A stretch of 64,000 bases of DNA from Cryphonectria parasitica EP155 (GCF_011745365.1 NW_024468910.1:4430068-4494067), one strand, 5' to 3'. Shown: positions 35,016 to 47,283, numbered from the stretch's first letter. Numbers and translations are program-made. Notes: generated by a model from the sequence alone, not told the origin.

Positions 35016-36116
35016 TTATTGAACACGTAAAGTGGCTCGTATGTCCTCTACCAGGCCCTTCTGCCAGTCGTCTTGTGTCCGCGTGGGTTTCCACCCCAAT
35101 CTCTTCGCCACGCTTGAAACTGTTCGCGAGTTGCCCGAGAGTCCCAGCTCTAACATGTCCTCGTCAACCTCCTCCAAATAGGAGGAGAAAATCTTGACCC
35201 CTTCTTCCAGGCCGATACTTCTGACTTGGCGGTCCTTGATTCTGCCCTCCTTGAGACACACGTCTGCGACGCATTGTGCAATGTCCATCCAGCTGAAGCG
35301 TCCACCTGCACTGAAAATGATTGCCTTCTCCGCCCTGGGCAGACTCATCCCTTTCTTCTCCAATATGTCCAAGACGACGATCCGGTACAGTGCAGCAAGA
35401 TCCTCCACATGCAGGAAATCCCTGACACCTGTGCCGTCTCCCAAAACCACCGCGCGCCCATATTCCAGAACACTCCGGACGTACGAAGGGATCTGGACGC
35501 TCTTCTTGTTGAACAGCCCTGTGCCAAATCCATATATGAGAGGCGGCATCACGACCACCGTCTCGACACCAAGCGCCCGTCCCTGGTCCACAACGCTCAG
35601 CTCGGTGCTCCGCTGGATATACGAGTGCACTTCCTCCCGGCTCTTCTCGTACCCATAGACATCGTCCCGTTCATCATCAAACTCTCTGTCTGGGTCATCC
35701 TCCTCCACCCACCTTTTTGAGATGGCCTGCTCTCCGAGGTTGGAGGTTCCCGATGTGTGAATCATCCACACATCGCGTCCCGCCGCGGCTTTGCGCTGCG
35801 CGAGGCCGTGGAGCAGAGCCTGTGCCGAGGCGGCGTGGTAGCCTATCCCTGCATTGATGACAATGTCGTGCTCTGACGCGACCTGTGTGGTGAGCTCGAG
35901 GTCGTTCAGATCTGTGTAGGCGATGGGCTGCACGCGGGCGCCGTAGGTGGACGATAGGAGGGTGCCGCGCTCCAGCGAGCCGCGGATAAGGCAGGTGAAG
36001 GTGGCTTTCTCCAGAGTTGGGTGAGAGGAGTTTAGTAGATTTGTGAGGATCGTGCCGCCGATGTAGCCTGTCGCTCCTGTGAGGAGGATCTTGGGGGCAG
36101 GTGAGACAGACGCCAT
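35016..36116 (-). CDS. Extended SDR / NAD-dependent epimerase-like protein
   Basis: One uninterrupted frame of 366 codons plus stop. The Rossmann dinucleotide-binding motif is KILLTGATGYIGGTILTNLL at residue 9 onward (GxxGxxG). Further marks are HDIVINAGIGYHAA, then MIHTSGTSNLG (the Thr/Ser of the SDR active site), then DVYGYEKSREEVH, which supplies the YxxxK pair. VVMPPLIYGFGTG and GTGVRDFLHVEDLAALY are typical of the extended class that also includes dihydroflavonol reductases and sugar epimerases. The substrate cannot be assigned. It has no intron, which is uncommon for its size here. The long gaps around it give no pathway context. Confidence 0.85.
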   Translation of the reverse strand: MASVSPAPKILLTGATGYIGGTILTNLLNSSHPTLEKATFTCLIRGSLERGTLLSSTYGARVQPIAYTDLNDLELTTQVASEHDIVINAGIGYHAASAQALLHGLAQRKAAAGRDVWMIHTSGTSNLGEQAISKRWVEEDDPDREFDDERDDVYGYEKSREEVHSYIQRSTELSVVDQGRALGVETVVVMPPLIYGFGTGLFNKKSVQIPSYVRSVLEYGRAVVLGDGTGVRDFLHVEDLAALYRIVVLDILEKKGMSLPRAEKAIIFSAGGRFSWMDIAQCVADVCLKEGRIKDRQVRSIGLEEGVKIFSSYLEEVDEDMLELGLSGNSRTVSSVAKRLGWKPTRTQDDWQKGLVEDIRATLRVQ

Positions 36117-36818
36117 GATAATAGAGTTGATGGAGAAGGAATTTTGAAAACATAAAAGGATTCCGGCATGACTTGGAATATAGTGGACGAAGATTTCGAG
36201 GCAGAATATATCACAATGTATAGCAATATATATTGATTTTGGCCCCTCTGTCTCGGTAGCATCAAACCTTCATTACTCAGATATACTCTCTCTCGGACAT
36301 AAAATTAGGAGCTAGGATGCGGCCGCTCAGCCTCACTTCTCCGCTATCTCCAAGCTTCTCGTTGCGTGTGTGTGAAGTTGACAGTATGCACCTCTTCCTA
36401 CTCTGATTGATCTTGGGGGCAAACAAAGAAGATCATATGCAGATATATCGAATTATACCATTCATCAGACTTTGTCCTTGAAGCCGGTATACAATGAAAA
36501 CTCGATTCAAAGATGCAGTAGTCTCCAGGAGAATTCCAAGGAAATGCCCCTCCATAGACAGGAGTACACCATAGAGACTGCATCTGGTAAAGTGACCTCG
36601 TAAATCCAAATAAAGAGAAACCTCGGGCGACCAAGTCCCCGTTCATTACTAAGTACACGATAATTTCTGAGGGGTTATATCGGGAAGCAGTTCGATATCG
36701 CGCCCGAGGAGTCAACTGGAAATGCCAACAGCCTGTGTGGACAAGAAGGTCAACATGAGAAAGGGGCATATGTCTGTCTTTCACGGTGGTGTATTTCGGT
36801 GAGGAGGATCGATTTGAC
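36117..36818. other. Intergenic
   Basis: It holds the SDR promoter and the 3' end of the small membrane-protein gene. A 129-codon minus-strand frame at 36398-36784 has no recognisable domain and is best read as untranslated sequence. Confidence 0.4.
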
Positions 36819-37110
36819 TCACTTCTTCCCTGCGTCTGTCGCGCAGCAGCAACAAAAGAGTGACAGCGGCCAGCAAATGATGGCCAGCAAGACAGCTACC
36901 GCGAAGCCGATGGTTGGGCCTGATTAGCGAAGTCAGGAACCATTCAGTCAGCAATTACTTATTTCAAGATGAGATTTGTACTTTGCGTTCATCAAGGTAG
37001 AATGGCTTCAACTGATGCTCACCAACGATTTTAAAGTGGCACGGGTTGTTTACTCCCGGGCCACACTGTATGCATACCGGAAAAGGCAGGCCAGTGCCGC
37101 AGTCGGCCAT
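36819..37110 (-). CDS. Small cysteine-rich membrane protein, 62 residues
   Basis: Two exons, 37023-37110 and 36819-36919, split by a 103-nt intron (GTGAGC donor, ATCAG acceptor), give 62 residues. The gene is too short and broken for a simple frame scan. The N-terminal half MADCGTGLPFPVCIQCGPG has CxxC-type cysteines that could bind metal, then comes NNPCHFKIVG. The second half is one hydrophobic helix (GPTIGFAVAVLLAIICWPLS) that ends in LFCCCCATDAGKK. The layout, a short Cys-containing head, a membrane helix and a Cys cluster at the membrane face, resembles BRI3/LITAF-like and CYSTM-like small proteins; palmitoylation of the CCCC cluster is plausible. Function unknown. The reasons to believe it are the good splice sites, the frame kept across the intron and the conserved-looking architecture. 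Confidence 0.65.
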
Positions 37111-37528
37111 TTTCCTTGATTTATTCTCCTTCTTCTTTTTCTTCTTGCTAAGTTCACCTTGACTGTGATGATGAAGGCGCTGCCGATTGTTATTCCATAT
37201 ATTGAGCGAGTTGCAATAGGAGAAGAGATCATCCTACCCTACTCTTGGTTGCTGTTTATGACTGGCTGATTGATGAAACTCGGAGCTTGACGTCACGGCA
37301 CCTGCAAGCAGTCTCCCAGTCGGCCCCTTCCCTGCTCACTGCCTACTATGTGTAGGAATGTGACTAGACTGTATTGAATGCTGTGGGCAAGGCAGCAAGC
37401 ATGCTTTTGGACCATGGAATTGCCCCTCGAAGAAAGAGAAGCCGTTCGACCACCAGTCGGCCGTCATGATATCATATAATGAGTATATTAATATTGAGAA
37501 TGGCGGGCCCATCATGCGCCGGGCGTTG
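37111..37528. other. Intergenic
   Basis: 418 bp between two minus-strand genes; no gene or clear element seen beyond a pyrimidine-rich leader on the minus strand near the 62-residue gene. Confidence 0.4.
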
Positions 37529-39653
37529 CTAGCTCTGACTCTTCCTCTTCTTCTGCAGCTTCCTCCTTGCACTACTACTCTGAGAATCAAACGACGACCG
37601 CCCACTCGCTGCAGAGCTGGCGGGTTCGCTTCTCGGCATGGCGTCGTGCTGCTGTTGCTGCTGCTGGTCGGAGAATGAAAAGGTGCCAGCCGGAAGGATC
37701 TCGAAATTCGCATTGACCTTCCTCTTGGATGTGTTCGCGTATCTTGTTTTCCAATTCTCAGTCAGCGGCTCAATTCATCCCCCCATCAGATCAAGAGGCC
37801 ATGCATCAAGAGGAACTTACGCATCGCGGAAGCTAGAGGTCGGACTCGGCGTGGTAGAAGCAGTCCTTGGCTGTTGCTTGTGCGGCTCCTGGAGTGAGCC
37901 TCCAGAGTGCGTCCGTGTGTGAACGACTGGCCCGCTCCGGCTGCTATTAGGAGGGTATCGCTGGGCTGGGACGGCCGATGAGGGCTCTCCGTGGACAGCA
38001 CCGACTCCACGGTCTCGGCTGCCTTTCCCTTCGGACGACTTACGCCGAGACGAGGTCCGCTGGAGGGAGCTTGACCGCCTCGGTACACTGTAGGGTTGGG
38101 TTGGAGCCATGCTTGCGCCGTCCCTACCTCTTGATGGCGTTCTCTCCTGTGCGGGTGTCTGTGACGGGGGCGAAGGCGCCAGAGGTACCTCAACACTGGT
38201 CACGAACGACTCTGCAGACGTGTCTGGCGTGTCATTCGAGGTTTGCTGTCCAATTTCGCCGCTTCGTCGGATGGTAAAGGCTTGTTGATCAGAGCCATCT
38301 CGCTCAGCTCGGCGATGGATGAGGTGGTGTGACACGGGTACCTCTGTTGCTCCGTGGGCGCTGAGCAGGCTGTTGACTCGCTGTCGAGTGGCATGGCTTC
38401 TGGCCTGGGGCGCAACCAGAGGCGTCGTTGTCGTTGTCGTCGCCGTTGCTGCGCTGTCCTGGCCAGGGTAGAAGCGCTGTGGCTTCTTTGCCTGGGCTCC
38501 TTCATGGAACTGCTTGGCGTCCAGCCTCCTGCCCTCCTGGCGTTGTCTTCGAGCCTGCTCTCGCCACGTATCCGACGAGGTCATCTTCTTGAGACCTCGT
38601 TGGATCCTGCCCAGGGCACCCACATGACCACCGACCTGGCTGGTATCAGGTTGAGTTTGTTGGCTGTTGTGATGGCTGTTGTGGTTGTGGTTCTCCTCCG
38701 CAGCAGTGGACTTGTCCCTGCCGGACCAGCCCTCCCCGGATGGACGCTCCTCCTCCTCCAACAAGGACAGGTCCTCAAGCTTCTCCCGAGTCTGTTGTGA
38801 CGGCTCCACAATCTCCCTTCTAGAGATCTTGCCGGACCGCCTGCTGGAACCCCTAGACCCCCTCCTCGCCCTTTTGTTGCTGTGAGTTCTACTACTGCCA
38901 AGCTCACCTATCCCGGCGGGCGAGGCTGGCGGGGGCCTGATCTTCCTCCTGGAGCTCCACTTCCTATCGGGTGGCCTGGATGCCATGGACGCCATCCTGG
39001 CGACCCAGACGCCCTCGACCTCGACACCACTCTCGAGGGCCTTGACCCCAAACGGGATTCCGCTCCCGAGCCGGGCCCTCCGGCTGGCCGAGATGCCCGA
39101 CTTGCGCATCTGCGCGATGCGTGCTTGCTTCTCTTCGTCGAGCTGCTCGAACTTTCGCATGTGGCGGTTGGCCACCCATAGCTTGATGAGGCCGACAAAG
39201 AAAACGATGACGATGCCCATCGCGAGGACCTGTACTTGTGAGGTCAGCCATGCTGTTTTGGTTGTTGCTGTCCTCCTCCTCAGCGCAGCCAATCGTTGTC
39301 CAGAATAGCAATAACAACGTGGAGAGCTGCATTGAATCATCAATGACATTCAAATCTGGATTAACAGATACCAAAACTCATGAGTGCCTTCACGTCCGTC
39401 CTCCTGTGTATCTATTGTTGATTCTCGTGTCTGTATTTGAGGTAACTGCATCTCTGTTCGGAACCCCCCTCCCCCAAACACAGCACAGCAGAGGTAGTAG
39501 AGAGTTGGTAAATCTCCCCAACTTCTAGCGTGCACCAATACACAGAGCATTGACCGAGAGCCAATGAACCCCGAGAGAAAAAGTCATTGGAGCACTTACA
39601 AATGTCATCTCCTCCCATAGCTGCCATGAGGTGAAGAACGTGCCCTTTGCCAT
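37529..39653 (-). CDS. Membrane-anchored, basic, low-complexity fungal protein of unknown function
   Basis: Three exons, 39600-39653, 37823-39229 and 37529-37756, give 562 residues. The 18-codon first exon (MAKGTFFTSWQLWEEMTF) joins across a 370-nt intron to VLAMGIVIVFFVGLIKLWV, forming one N-terminal membrane helix. After it comes NRHMRKFEQLDEEKQARIAQMRKSG and then IPFGVKALESGVEVEGVWVA, the ordered part. The rest is a long Ser/Arg/Gln-rich, probably disordered region. The last exon carries NWKTRYANTSKRKVNANFEI then LPAGTFSFSDQ, a block I recall from related fungal proteins. To read it in frame, the last intron must start with GC (37822-37821) rather than the GTAAGT two bases further on, which would shift frame. 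If GT is used, the C-terminus differs. Function unknown; probably an integral membrane protein with a cytosolic tail. Confidence 0.72.
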
Positions 39654-40953
39654 ATTGATTGGTCGCGACGGGCAATGGCGACTTGCCACAAATTGTTCGT
39701 TTCGCCGCTCACGGGCGTGGTGAACCGTCGTCGCAGGATTGTCCAACACATCCACGTGGTGTGTGTATATCACAGGCCCATAGTATTGTGCGGACAAAAA
39801 CCATAGAGAGAAAGAAAAGATAAAAGACCGAAAGGGAAGAGGAATTGTAGGAGGAAAAAGAGAGTGGGGGGGTTTCTTGCTGCAGGTGCAGGTGAAAATA
39901 AATGGTCTGTGAGGCGAGTGAGATCTGTTGTCACATCAGGGACCCCGGCCTGCCGATGGACCTGCAGCGGACCACTGCACCCACCCCAGCACCTGCAGAT
40001 ACGACCAGCAAATGGGAAACTGACGCAGCCACTTGGCCTCGGGTGCAGTGAATACTTACCAGGGGGGTTGGTGGTTGACAACGAGTGACAAGGGAGGACA
40101 AGGTGAGATCATTTCCCGAAGTCGGGGCCGAGAAGAAGAAAAAGGGCTGTGTGAGACAAAGTGTCACAGCTATTGAATTTGAGTAAGGATACAGTCGAGA
40201 TCGAAGGGGAAGGAAGGGAACGAAAAAAGGAACGAGAAAGAGAAATGGGTGGCACACTCGAGTGAAGTGAGGCCAAGCTGAGTGTCCAGCCAACACCAAG
40301 TTGCCCTGCGCGCAAACCAACAGCATATTTGGGTGGTGGATGACAGCGGTGTTCGTCTGATACAATGCGTACCATAGTACTTCAGTATGCAGTCTGCCCA
40401 ACATTCTCCACTGGGTCTTGTCCGCTGACAGCAAATCAAGGCAGATCAGCCCAGACGGAAGCAAACGCGCGCCAACGGGTGTGTCCTGACGGGCTGACAA
40501 TTCGGGACACCGGCAGCAAGCTTTTTTTTTTTATGTGTGTCTCTGTCGTCCGATGCAACTCGACCCTGGTAAGTAGGAGATCCGATCGTCACAATCTCCA
40601 ACCCCCCCCCCCCCCAAGAGCCTCAGACAAAACAAGGAAAATCCAAGAAAGCTTTTATCATAAATTGGACATCCATTTATGCCATCTCTTCTTCTGTAGG
40701 ATATCCTGCAATCCAAAACAATCCGGTAAACACCAATTTTGGTCCATTTTCAAATAAACAATTGCACGACTTTTTTTCCCTGCTCCTTTCCCTGACCGAG
40801 TCCCATTTATTTTCATTTCCCTCTTGAACCGTGTTTGATGCAAAGTAGCTGGCTGTGCAGGGAGGGAAGAGCCCCGGGTATCTTCTCTTTATTTTCTCAG
40901 ATAGCACGCCACACACGGTCTTAGGGCGTGTGTTTGTGTGATGGATGTGTCAC
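39654..40953. other. Intergenic between two minus-strand genes
   Basis: 1.3 kb with the promoter of the membrane-anchored protein and the 3' region of MTD1. It contains a 14-nt C run at 40602-40615. Frames here (for example 39770-40081 and 39931-40500 on -) are rich in Ser, Leu and Phe from pyrimidine-rich DNA and show no domain. Confidence 0.45.
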
Positions 40954-42190
40954 CTAGCCCTCAGTAAAGGCCTCCTTCCGGGCCTGCTGATGGCTGCTGT
41001 CTGTGGGACGATTGGCAACCAAGCGCTGCAGAATAACGTCATAAGTCAACATGCAAGAAGAAAGAAGAGAAGGAAAAAAAGACACTGAGAAAAGCACAAT
41101 GTAGAAAAGTACAGTGTAGAAAGTATTTGGAGACTGGGAACTCACCACCAAGTTTCGCAACAGACATGCAACCGTCACCTTGCCGACCGAGGGAACGTAC
41201 AGAGCAGCCTTCTCCTTCACTGCCGGGCCATCAAAATTGCGGTACGAGGAGAAATTGATGCACGCGGCGCCATCACGGAGTAGATCCGTAGGCACCTTGT
41301 AGCTCTCCACGGGCACACCAGAGATGATCACGTCGCTGAGGGGCAGAACATCCTTCAGCTCCCAGTCCTTCTTGTCCTCGACTTGGTGTCGGTGGTTCTT
41401 GATGCCCTTGCCGCGTGTGTACAGCTGCACGCCCGTGATATCGACCGAGTATACGTTCGCACCATCATTGGCCAGGAGCGCGGCGAGCGGGCGGCCGATG
41501 ACCTCGGAGCGGTTGATGACAGTTATGGTCTTTCCGTACAGCCTGTTGCCCTCTGCGAGGATGGGGTTGTAAATGTGCAGGTGCTCAAGGATCTTGAGAA
41601 TCGCGAGCGGCGTGCAGGGCAGGATCGACTTCTTGAGGTTGGCAGGAGGGTCGAGGTAGCGTTCGTTGTGGTACATGTTGGACAGGTGCCGGAAGCAGAG
41701 ACCCTCGACGTCCTTCTCCAGTGACACTGTCTCCTTGATGTAGTTGTCCTGCGACACATTCTCGGGCCATATGGGGTAGTAGACGATGATACCGTCGACG
41801 TTGCTGTCTTGGTTGGCAAGGCGCACTTCCTCCTCGAGAGCTTCTTTGTCAACTCGTCGCAGGTCGAAGGCAAAGCCACTGTTGTGGGGGTGTATCCGTT
41901 GTCAGCGACCTCCGTCTCGACCCTCGACCAGTGGCCAGGCTTCTGCCTCCCTGCCCCTCACCTGCAACAATGATCGGCGTCAGAGGGCGCTTGGCCACTT
42001 ACTTTTCCTCGCACGTCTTTTGTGACCACTCAGCATACTTGACAGCAGCTGGGTCATCGTTTGCCAGGAAGGCAGCAAGACGGGGCTTGCCATTGCCGAT
42101 GGACTGCAGAGTTTCCTGTACCTCCTCGAGCAATCGCCTCGCAATGGAGTCTGCAAGTATAACCTTGCAGGTCTTCGGTGCGGTAGCCAT
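40954..42190 (-). CDS. MTD1: NAD-dependent 5,10-methylene-tetrahydrofolate dehydrogenase
   Basis: Three exons, 42003-42190, 41146-41878 and 40954-41025, give 330 residues (yeast Mtd1 has 320); introns 124 and 120 nt. The enzyme oxidises methylene-THF to methenyl-THF with NAD+ in cytosolic one-carbon metabolism that feeds purine synthesis. The folate-binding start (KVILADSIARRLLEEVQETL, ending in PRLAAFLANDDPAAVKYAEWSQK) has the catalytic YxxxK pattern. NVDGIIVYYPIW and the NAD-domain motif TVINRSEVIGRPLAALLAND follow (V-I-x-R-S-x-x-x-G-x-P). PCTPLAILKILEHL is also typical. A monofunctional enzyme of this size without cyclohydrolase or synthetase domains identifies the Mtd1 type. Its ending KEAFTEG is in a 24-codon last exon. 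Confidence 0.96.
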
Positions 42191-43287
42191 GATTTTGACC
42201 GCGTTGCTGATCCAGTGGGCTATTGGGCTGAGCGCTCAGGAGGAGAAATTTGGACAAAGTGCAGTCGGAATGATGAGAGCGTCACGGTGGAATAAGAAAT
42301 CGGGGCTGGAGAACCACATGAGTCAATAATATGTTTTCAATACTTCTCTGCGACAGAAACTGGAGGCCACACGCCTGGCCCCCCCACCAACGCTGAACCT
42401 CTGAGAGGCCTTCAATTCCCGATCGGGTGGATTCTCTTACACAAGAATAACTGTGCAGTTGAGGCTAGGCTGTGAATAGCCTCCCCTCCAAGCAGATGCT
42501 CTGTAGACAAGGATTCACTCAATGATGATGGGCCCCAGGTTTTCTGGTGTATTCAGGTGATTTGAACTTGAGGTCTTCAAGTTGCTGGCTTACCTGTTGC
42601 AAAGAACAGACCAATCCGCTCAAATGGAGAAGAGATCAGGGGTGAGGGCCGTTCTGAAAAGACAAAGCTTGGTAGACGAGGAAAATTCATTCCATTCTCG
42701 GTGCAATATTCATCCTTGGGCTCATGGACATTGGCTCTAAGGGGTCCTCGAAAAAAAGAATTTGGTTCTGCTGCCCTCGCAAATCAAATAATTATTCCGA
42801 AGAGGTTGAGTCAGGAACTACTTTTTGCTTCTTATCGGCTCCGATAACAGGAGCAGACTTCTAAAAAGTGCTGCGTTCCTGACTACCCCTCCATCCCTAA
42901 GAGTGATAGCGTTGCTCGCTAGCACCTTCAGGGCAAACATCCACCATAGGCCCTGGGTCCGAAGACCTGACCGCCTACGCTATAAGGACTCAGCACTCTT
43001 TCATACGCTAGACATCCCACCTTCAGAACGGCAATATTTGCCCCATGTTCAATCTCTCTACACCAACATCAACATCAACATCAACATCAACATCAACATT
43101 GGAGAACAGCTTCCAACTCGTCAGCGGATCACAGTCTTATATTTCTCTCTCTTTGATCTTCCTATTTTAATATCAACCCAAAACTCTCTCCTTGTGACTC
43201 TCCATTCCTCTGTGAATCGCCTTTCAGGTGATCCCCCCCCCCCCCGGGATTCGGCAACCTCAAGCGCACATACACACGGAGACCAAG
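42191..43287. other. Divergent promoter region of MTD1 and MET18
   Basis: It serves both genes, which point away from each other. The MET18 leader carries a hexanucleotide repeat (43065-43099) and a 13-nt C run (43233-43245). No gene is seen inside. Confidence 0.5.
43065..43099. repeat. (AACATC)n short tandem repeat in the MET18 leader
   Basis: About six copies of AACATC, ending in AACATT, about 190 bp before the MET18 start codon. Confidence 0.9.
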
Positions 43288-46200
43288 ATGCCGCCATATC
43301 TAGAAACTCTTGCCGAGCGCTTTGTCGACCAGGATGGGTTGTCAGCTGAGGAGCAAGACAATATCATTGCAGATGCCTCTGACTGTAAGTCCTGTCTTCC
43401 TCACATGCCATATAGATTGCGCCTAACCTGTACCAAGATGTCAGGTTTGGTTGGAAGCACCATCGCGACAATCCTCAATCACCAGCCACTCAGCTGGCCA
43501 TGTCAATACATCGCTGGGCATCTGCCACAAATGATGATGACAATGATGGCGATGGAGGGGTGGCTTCAGACCTGGAAAGCATTGAGAAGACCGCAAGAGG
43601 TAAGCGTTCTGTGCACATCATTGGCTTCCGCCCACGACATCTAGGTTCGCTGCTGATGACGAATGGCAGCACACAAATTCATATCTCGGACCTTGAATAC
43701 TCTGCCCAAGGCGACACTACAAGTGCGAGAAGGTGAGCTTGCCTTTGGGGACACAGGAGAGGGAATTTTCTGACAGTACACGTAGTCAAATTGTTCGTGA
43801 ACTTTTTCAAATCCATGTATCAACTTCAGGGTGCCAGTATACCAGCTGCGACAGAAGCGCTGATTGGTCTGGTCTGGATGGACAACTTCGACCTCTCTTT
43901 GACTGAGGATCTGCTCCTCACCATCGGCACTATGGACCCAGAGAATTACACCAAACAGCTTGCAAAGACACGGTCAGAGATTCTACAGCTACTGAGATTG
44001 CTTCTCACTGGAAAGTGCGGGACATACCTTCAGGGCCGTCACCAGGGGAGCGAGCACCTCCTTCAGGTTTTAGGCCTCGCTGGAAAGGAGAGAGACCCTT
44101 CCAATCTCCTGCACTGGTTCCGCGATCTGAACACCATCCTCAAACAAAGCGTTCTATCGACAGAGGTTGCGGACGCAGCCTTCGCGTCCTTCTCTCCTTT
44201 CTTTCCCATCTCTATCCGCAGGTCGACTGCAGCCGGGCCCGAAGTCACCGAGCAGCAACTAAAGGATGCCTTGAACTCTTGCTTTTCCTCAAATGGGCGT
44301 CTTGCTCACCGCACAATCCCTTTCCTTGTGGAAAAGCTGGACGGCGGAGCGAGTCTCACTGCTGCGGCCAAGGTTAGTTTTCCCAAAGTAGATAATCTCA
44401 CACCTGGACTTTTCCAGCGGTCTTATTCTTTCCCATGTCGCTTGAACCTTTTTGGTCCCCTACCCTCTATGTTGATACTGACTTGACTAGCTTGATATCC
44501 TCCGAACCATCAAGGCATGCGTCGAGGGCTACGAGCCCATCGAGACTTATGTTCTGCCTTATCTTGCCCAAATCTGGTCCTCACTCAAGTATGAGGTCAG
44601 AAATGGCGAGGTACCAGAGGCAATTCAGGAAACACTATCAGTCTTTGAGATGTCTACAAAGCGACTTGCGCTGCAAAGTGATCCCGTTCATTTGAAGGAC
44701 TTCGTCGACACCGTCTGGAACGACTGCGCTGAGGACTTTTTCGAGAATCCGACCTATACCGAACAGCTTGGCTCAATTCTTATTAGTGTGGCACGAGCAC
44801 ATCTCGAGCCTCTTCGACAGATCAGCCCTCGTATCATCGACACTATCAATCGTGCTATCGCTCAGCCGAAATCATCTGCACACACGAAAACCCTCCTGTT
44901 GATTCTCAATAACCTTCTCCGTGCTCGTCGGCAACTATTGACCTCGCCCTCAAGTGACCTAGATAAGCAAGATGAGTTGATGTTGACGACAGCCCGTGAC
45001 ATTTATCTCAGCAAGCTGAAGGAGAATGGGGTGGACGATCCAAATAAAGAGCAAGTCGAGGTCGCCAAGGAGGCTCTCGAAGGGCTCGCTCAAATCGTTC
45101 AGCAGCCATGCCCGATAGACACCGGAGGCGATGGTATGACTAGCTGGAGCAAGGCCATGCTTGAAGAGATCTATTCAACATTGGCATTCCGCTACATGAA
45201 CGATTTCGGTATACGCCCTGCAGCTCCTTCAGACGCATACAAAACCATCGAGACTGCGGCTGGCATTGCTCTTAGGATGACAGTCAAGTTCTATCCAGAA
45301 GGTTATGGCAATATTGTTTCCGGTCTTCTCAGAGAAATCGAGAAGAGGAGTTGGACAGGAACACCTCCCGAGCGTTCCTTCACGGCTCTTCAAAATTCGT
45401 GTATCAAAGCTGCGTTTATCGGTTGCACGGTTACACCTGATGTCAGATCAGTGGGCGTGGTCAATTTCAGCATCTTTGCTGGTAGCATGCTGAAACTGCT
45501 GGGCATATTCTCCATCTCGAGGGCCAATGTCAAGGCCTCCTTCTGGGTCATTCATGCTCTATTCGAAGGCGTCCTCGGCTTCATACGGACTCCAGAGGTA
45601 CAAGGCGAGATCCTCGGCAATCCCGTCCTGTGGGAAGCAGCATGGAGCCTCGCGTCAGTTGAAAATGCCGTCAAGGATATACTGCCTACCTTCCCGAATC
45701 TCGTCTCGGGGCAGTTCTCTCAGTTTGACCCCTCTCAGGTGGTTCAACTCTTGGCGAAAGCGCCCAAGTCGCAGGATACCGCCTTCGTGGGCTCATTCCT
45801 CCAGCTGGGTATCTACATTGTGAGCCAATTGTATCAGACCGCTACTGAGGAGAGGGAGGATGGCACCGAAGGCGCTCATCTCCATCTCAGTGAGCACCTG
45901 AGCCTTGCCGCCGGCGGAGTCGATTCTCAAATAAGCCCTTTGGAATCTCAGGAGCTCTGGAGGAACAGATACCTGGAGGCGCTGGGTAACATTGGTCACA
46001 CCGTCCTTGTTGACCTTGGTCTGCCGGCCCAGCAGGCCTTGAACCTGGGTCAGCAGATCGTGGCATGTTTCCGTCCATTGCGCTCTGGCCATGAGGGCCG
46101 CTCCTGGGAATACCACGCCGACGGCGTCATTGCAACGATGTCTCGTGGGGTCGCCTGTGCCGTTCGCCCCCAGATTGTACTGGAACTGGTAAGAAAGCCC

Positions 46201-47283
46201 AATACTTCAAAGTATGTTGTTTGATACTGACAGCACTGCCTTGGACAGGGTAACGATATTCACGACTTGCTCGTCGGTGATTTCAGGTCGATCTCGGAGC
46301 TTCCGTCCCATGTGCTCTTCGCAAGGGATCAGATCGCCTACGAGCTTGCCAACAAATACGACACTCATTTACTACAGTCAGGCATCCAAGGGGACAGCGA
46401 GCCTGAAGCCTGGGCTAAGCTTCTGGCCGAGATCCAGAACATCTTGTGCGATGCGAGCGACATGGCTAATATGCCTTTCGACAAATTCTCCCGTATCGTT
46501 TATGTGCTCGCCGGAGCTCTCAGACGTGGTGATCGGTTCATCGGAGAAGACATGTACGCAGCGATCAGCCGCGCGCCGATAAATGGTGGCCCTCTGCGGG
46601 GGAAACACATGGCGCGGAACCTCCAATTGCTCTTCCTGGTTCAAGATGAGCTTCCTGCAGGACGCCATGACCACGCTGCAAGGAAGCGTCTCTTCCAACA
46701 ACGACTATATTATCAGAGCATCCGCCCGGTTCTGGGGCTCGCATACCCTCTGAGCCCGGAAAGATGGGACTCGGTCAACTATGCGATTTACGTGCTCCAT
46801 GCCGTCAAGAACCTCACGTTGAAGCAATACGAGGAGAACAGAACTGAGGTGTTCAGGATTGCACTCGCGGCGATGCAAAAGGCAGAAGATCCTTCCGACA
46901 TCAACGCGGCTTGTGCAGTCGTCCTCCAGCTATACAACGGTCCCATCCGTGATCACGTCTCTACCATCATTGGTGCCTGCATACGCGTCTACCAAAAGGG
47001 GCTGGACATGAGTCCGATTGGCAATGCGGATGCAAATCCTTGGAAGCAAGAACCACTCAAGGACCTCAAGCCGCGATTCGTACACAAGGTTGAGCCGATT
47101 GAGGTCCGCAAGAAATCGATTCAGCTACTACGACTTCTACCGGCTAGACTCGAAGAGATGGTGCTCCGACCTCATGCCAACGTTGTGTTGATGCACCTAG
47201 CAACTGTTTACGCTGACAAATCCCGCGAGGTCCGTCAGCTGGCACAAGGGGCGAAGAATGAATGGATCAAGATCGGGGAATAA
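43288..47283 (+). CDS. MET18: MMS19/Met18, cytosolic iron-sulfur targeting factor
   Basis: Six exons, 43288-43384, 43438-43599, 43670-43732, 43786-44372, 44491-46188 and 46249-47283, give 1213 residues of mostly HEAT-repeat helices. MMS19 is part of the CIA targeting complex that hands Fe-S clusters to DNA polymerases, helicases such as Rad3/XPD, and other apoproteins. The MMS19 N-terminal domain is clear: DAAFASFSPFFPISIRRST, then GPEVTEQQLKDALNSCFSS, then IPFLVEKLDGGASLTAAAK joined by splicing to LDILRTIKACVEGY. The C-terminal helical part (EVRKKSIQLLRLLPARLEEM, then HANVVLMHLATVYADKSREV) fits the MMS19 C-terminal repeat region. The first intron acceptor (AAG before 43438) is the least certain junction; it follows a CTAAC branch site and keeps frame. 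It is longer than yeast or human forms (about 1030). Very likely the sole copy. Confidence 0.88.

Noticed and set aside
36398..36784. 129-codon minus-strand frame upstream of the SDR gene
   Set aside because: No recognisable domain; better read as 3' untranslated sequence of the small membrane-protein gene.
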